Origin: Bacteroidales bacterium
GTDB taxonomy: Bacteria; Bacteroidota; Bacteroidia; Bacteroidales; VadinHA17
NCBI GenBank assembly: GCA_011620595.1
Contig: WOYX01000053.1
Coordinates: 1 to 33,134, forward strand
Length of the DNA stretch: 33,134 nucleotides
Direction: 5' to 3'
The position numbers and the translations under genes are program-made. Under the pieces are notes generated by a model that saw only the letters and a list, made by a program, of their open reading frames with translations, had not been told where the DNA came from and ran no database searches. Shown here piece by piece: positions 31,256 to 33,134 of this stretch. The stretch's first letter is position 1. Every line of letters starts with the position of its first letter.

Positions 31256-33134
31256 GTGAAAAAATGTGAAAATTTCAGGCGTCACTGGTTGCCCACATCG
31301 AAAAAGGAGTTGGAGGCGCTGGGATGGGAGAGGGCTGATGTCATACTCTTCAGCGGTGATGCCTATATAGACCATCCCTCCTTCGGGGCGGCGGTGATTG
31401 CCCGTGTACTGGAGGCTGCCGGCATGCGCGTTGCAGTGGTGCCGCAGCCCAACTGGCGCGATGACCTGCGTGACTTCACCAAGCTGGGTGCACCGCGTTA
31501 TTTCTTTGCCGTCACCGCCGGTAACATGGATTCGATGGTTAACAACTACACTGCTGCCCGCCGCCTGAGGTCAGACGATGCCTACACACCGGCAGGGGCG
31601 GCCGGCTTCCGGCCTGACTATGCTACGGTGGTATATACACAGATACTTAAAAGGCTTTTTCCCGAGGTGCCGGTGATTATCGGGGGTATTGAAGCCTCAA
31701 TGAGGAGACTGATGCACTATGACTACTGGAAGGATTCCCTGGAGCCGTCGATTCTTATCTCCAGCGGTGCCGACCTGCTGATATACGGCATGGCAGAGAA
31801 GGCGGTGACGGAACTGGCTCACCGTGCCAGGCAGGGAGAGAGGCTGAATGGGATGTACGATCTGCCGCAGTCAGCTTTCCTTATGCCTGCAGGGGAGATG
31901 CCCCCGCCGATGCCGGGGGTGAAGGATAAGATCATGCATTCGTGCGGGGAGGTGATGAACTCACGTAAAGCCTATGCCGAAAACTTCGTTCTGTTTGAGA
32001 AGACAAGCAACAGTCTCAGGCCTGTCAGGCTGACAGAGCCGTGCGGCGACAGGCAGGTGGTGGTCAATCCACCGTTTCCGCCGGCCACCGGGGCTGAGAT
32101 GGATTGGATCCATGAGCTGCCGTTCAATTATGCACCTCATCCCCGTTACGAACGGAAAGGCCCGATACCCGCCTGGGAGATGATCCGGTTCTCGGTAAAC
32201 ATACACCGGGGCTGTTTCGGTGGCTGCAGCTTCTGCGCCATAGCAGCACACCAGGGTAAGTTTGTCAGCAGCCGTTCGGTGCTCTCCGTGCTTCGTGAGG
32301 TGGAACGTATCAGCACCATGCCGGGATTCAGGGGATACCTCACTGACCTGGGAGGCCCCTCGGCCAACATGTACAGGATGGAGGGGAGGGATAAGGAGAG
32401 GTGCAACAGGTGCGGCAGACCATCATGCATCTGGCCTGCCGTATGTGACAATCTCGACACCTCTCACAGGGAGTTGCTGGCGCTGTACCGGAAGGTCAGT
32501 GCACTGCCGTACATTAAAAAGGCCTTTGTCGGGAGCGGGGTGAGGTATGACCTGCTGGTGAAGGAGTTTAACGGCTCTGCAGGGAAGGATGAAGAGCAAT
32601 ACCTGAAGGAGCTTATTCTCAATCACACCAGCGGCAGGCTGAAGGTTGCCCCAGAGCATACTGATGATGAGGTGCTCAACCTGATGCGGAAGAGCTCATT
32701 CAGCCACTTCAGGAGGCTGCGCAACAGGTTTCTGGAGATAGTGCATGCCAGCGGGGTGAAGTATGAACTGGTGCCCTACTTCATGTCTGCGCATCCGGGC
32801 ACAACAGAGCGGAAGATGGAAGCTCTGTCGCGCGAGCTGCATGAACTGGGAATGCATCCGGAGCAGGTGCAGGATTTCACTCCGACCCCGATGACGCTAG
32901 CAACGGCGATGTACTATCTTGGATTCGATCCATACAGCGGGCGTAAGGTCTATGTGGCCCGGGAGCCTGCGGAGAAAAAGAGGCAGAAGGAGTACTTTTT
33001 CAGTCGGCAGCCGGAAGTCGGCAGCCGGCACTCTTCAGTCACCAGCCGGCACTCTTCAGTCACCGGCCGGCACTCTTCAGTCACCGGCCGGCACTCATCA
33101 GTCACCAGCCGGCACTCATCAGTCACCAGCCGGC
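31256..33134 (+). CDS. YgiQ-family radical SAM protein, 3' end beyond the window and modified by a tandem repeat
   Basis: The frame starts at GTG 31256 (a TAA lies 12 bases upstream in frame, and no ATG is available before the conserved start) and runs off the right edge with no stop. HWLPTSKKELEALGW, VILFSGDAYIDHPSFGAAVI, PQPNWRDDLRDFTKLG and GNMDSMVNNYTA match the YgiQ N-terminal region. The [4Fe-4S]-binding CFGGCSFC at about 32212-32235 is the CxxxCxxC radical SAM motif, and GRLKVAPEHT and QDFTPTPMTLATAMYY are also family blocks. From about codon 583 the expected conserved C-terminus is replaced by repeats of SRHSSVT. The gene may be extended, altered or broken at the 3' end. Function of YgiQ is not established. 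Confidence 0.9.
   Translation, partial: MKKCENFRRHWLPTSKKELEALGWERADVILFSGDAYIDHPSFGAAVIARVLEAAGMRVAVVPQPNWRDDLRDFTKLGAPRYFFAVTAGNMDSMVNNYTAARRLRSDDAYTPAGAAGFRPDYATVVYTQILKRLFPEVPVIIGGIEASMRRLMHYDYWKDSLEPSILISSGADLLIYGMAEKAVTELAHRARQGERLNGMYDLPQSAFLMPAGEMPPPMPGVKDKIMHSCGEVMNSRKAYAENFVLFEKTSNSLRPVRLTEPCGDRQVVVNPPFPPATGAEMDWIHELPFNYAPHPRYERKGPIPAWEMIRFSVNIHRGCFGGCSFCAIAAHQGKFVSSRSVLSVLREVERISTMPGFRGYLTDLGGPSANMYRMEGRDKERCNRCGRPSCIWPAVCDNLDTSHRELLALYRKVSALPYIKKAFVGSGVRYDLLVKEFNGSAGKDEEQYLKELILNHTSGRLKVAPEHTDDEVLNLMRKSSFSHFRRLRNRFLEIVHASGVKYELVPYFMSAHPGTTERKMEALSRELHELGMHPEQVQDFTPTPMTLATAMYYLGFDPYSGRKVYVAREPAEKKRQKEYFFSRQPEVGSRHSSVTSRHSSVTGRHSSVTGRHSSVTSRHSSVTSR
33002..33028 (+). repeat. 14-bp direct repeat leading into the ygiQ minisatellite
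   Basis: AGTCGGCAGCCGG at 33002-33014 is repeated at 33016-33028 with one base between. It has the same words (CAGTCGGCAG, CAGCCGGC) as the first module of the intergenic elements at 12957 and 14143. Confidence 0.8.
33023..33134 (+). repeat. 21-bp tandem repeat in the ygiQ frame
   Basis: Five full units of the form RGCCGGCACTCWTCAGTCACC lie at 33023-33043, 33044-33064, 33065-33085, 33086-33106 and 33107-33127, followed by seven bases of a sixth cut by the window edge. Each unit is seven codons in phase with ygiQ and encodes Ser/Gly-Arg-His-Ser-Ser-Val-Thr. Units differ only at the first base (A or G) and at one T/A position. Confidence 0.95.

Noticed and set aside
33023-33134. Regular 21-base repeats were considered as a CRISPR array.
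   Set aside because: Units are directly adjacent with no spacers, are in frame with a coding sequence, and no cas genes are present.
1-33134. tRNA, rRNA, tmRNA and riboswitch-like structures, toxin-antitoxin pairs and restriction or defence genes.
   Set aside because: None was recognised by eye on either strand. A covariance-model scan would be needed to exclude weak RNA elements.

Overview
The window is a chromosomal segment of a member of the Bacteroidota, most likely of the order Bacteroidales. The evidence is two SusC/SusD pairs, several Bacteroidota-type -7 boxes (TAnnTTTG), and families largely confined to or typical of that phylum: DUF3276, DUF5606, long-form NusB, the LysM/periplasmic-binding chimera and the ftsK-lolA pair. 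No rRNA, tRNA, CRISPR array, phage or plasmid gene was found. The sequence is moderately GC-rich and coding-dense.

Layout. 1-7600: two consecutive susC-susD pairs (the first susC lacks its 5' end), each pair closed by a strong hairpin terminator. A glycan or peptide uptake locus without degradative enzymes inside the window. 7661-7785: the 5' end of a group II intron left directly behind the second terminator. 7812-11748 (minus strand): ftsK, lolA, an unlisted 44-residue membrane protein, and a separate lipoprotein gene. 12000-14142: carbamate kinase and ornithine carbamoyltransferase, probably catabolic, behind a palindrome-overlapped promoter and with repeat elements on both sides of the transferase gene. 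14297-15202 (minus): DUF456 and PUR-alpha-like DUF3276. 15366-20944: a long plus-strand housekeeping run (nusB, DUF1573 lipoprotein, yajC, YbbR-like, coaE, TerB-DnaJ protein, DUF5606, ureohydrolase). 20946-22543 (minus): a divergent SAM-hydroxide adenosyltransferase-like protein followed by mazG. 22649-26653: phoH, purC and a LysM/ligand-binding protein. 26589-31178 (minus): a TPR protein and a patatin-Omp85 fusion. 31256 to the end: a ygiQ-type radical SAM gene whose 3' end runs into an in-frame 21-bp tandem repeat.

The genes are mostly ordinary core functions: envelope uptake and biogenesis (SusCD, LolA, YajC, patatin-Omp85), chromosome segregation (FtsK), nucleotide and cofactor metabolism (PurC, CoaE, MazG) and arginine/polyamine metabolism (ArcC, OTC, ureohydrolase). 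I did not find a convincing new multi-gene system. The most unusual signals are non-coding or at gene edges: a family of mosaic intergenic repeats (two full copies around the OTC gene and a related tract invading ygiQ), the intron remnant, the hidden small protein after lolA, the loss of signature residues in the SAM hydrolase-like protein, and a 14-bp palindrome at the arcC promoter.
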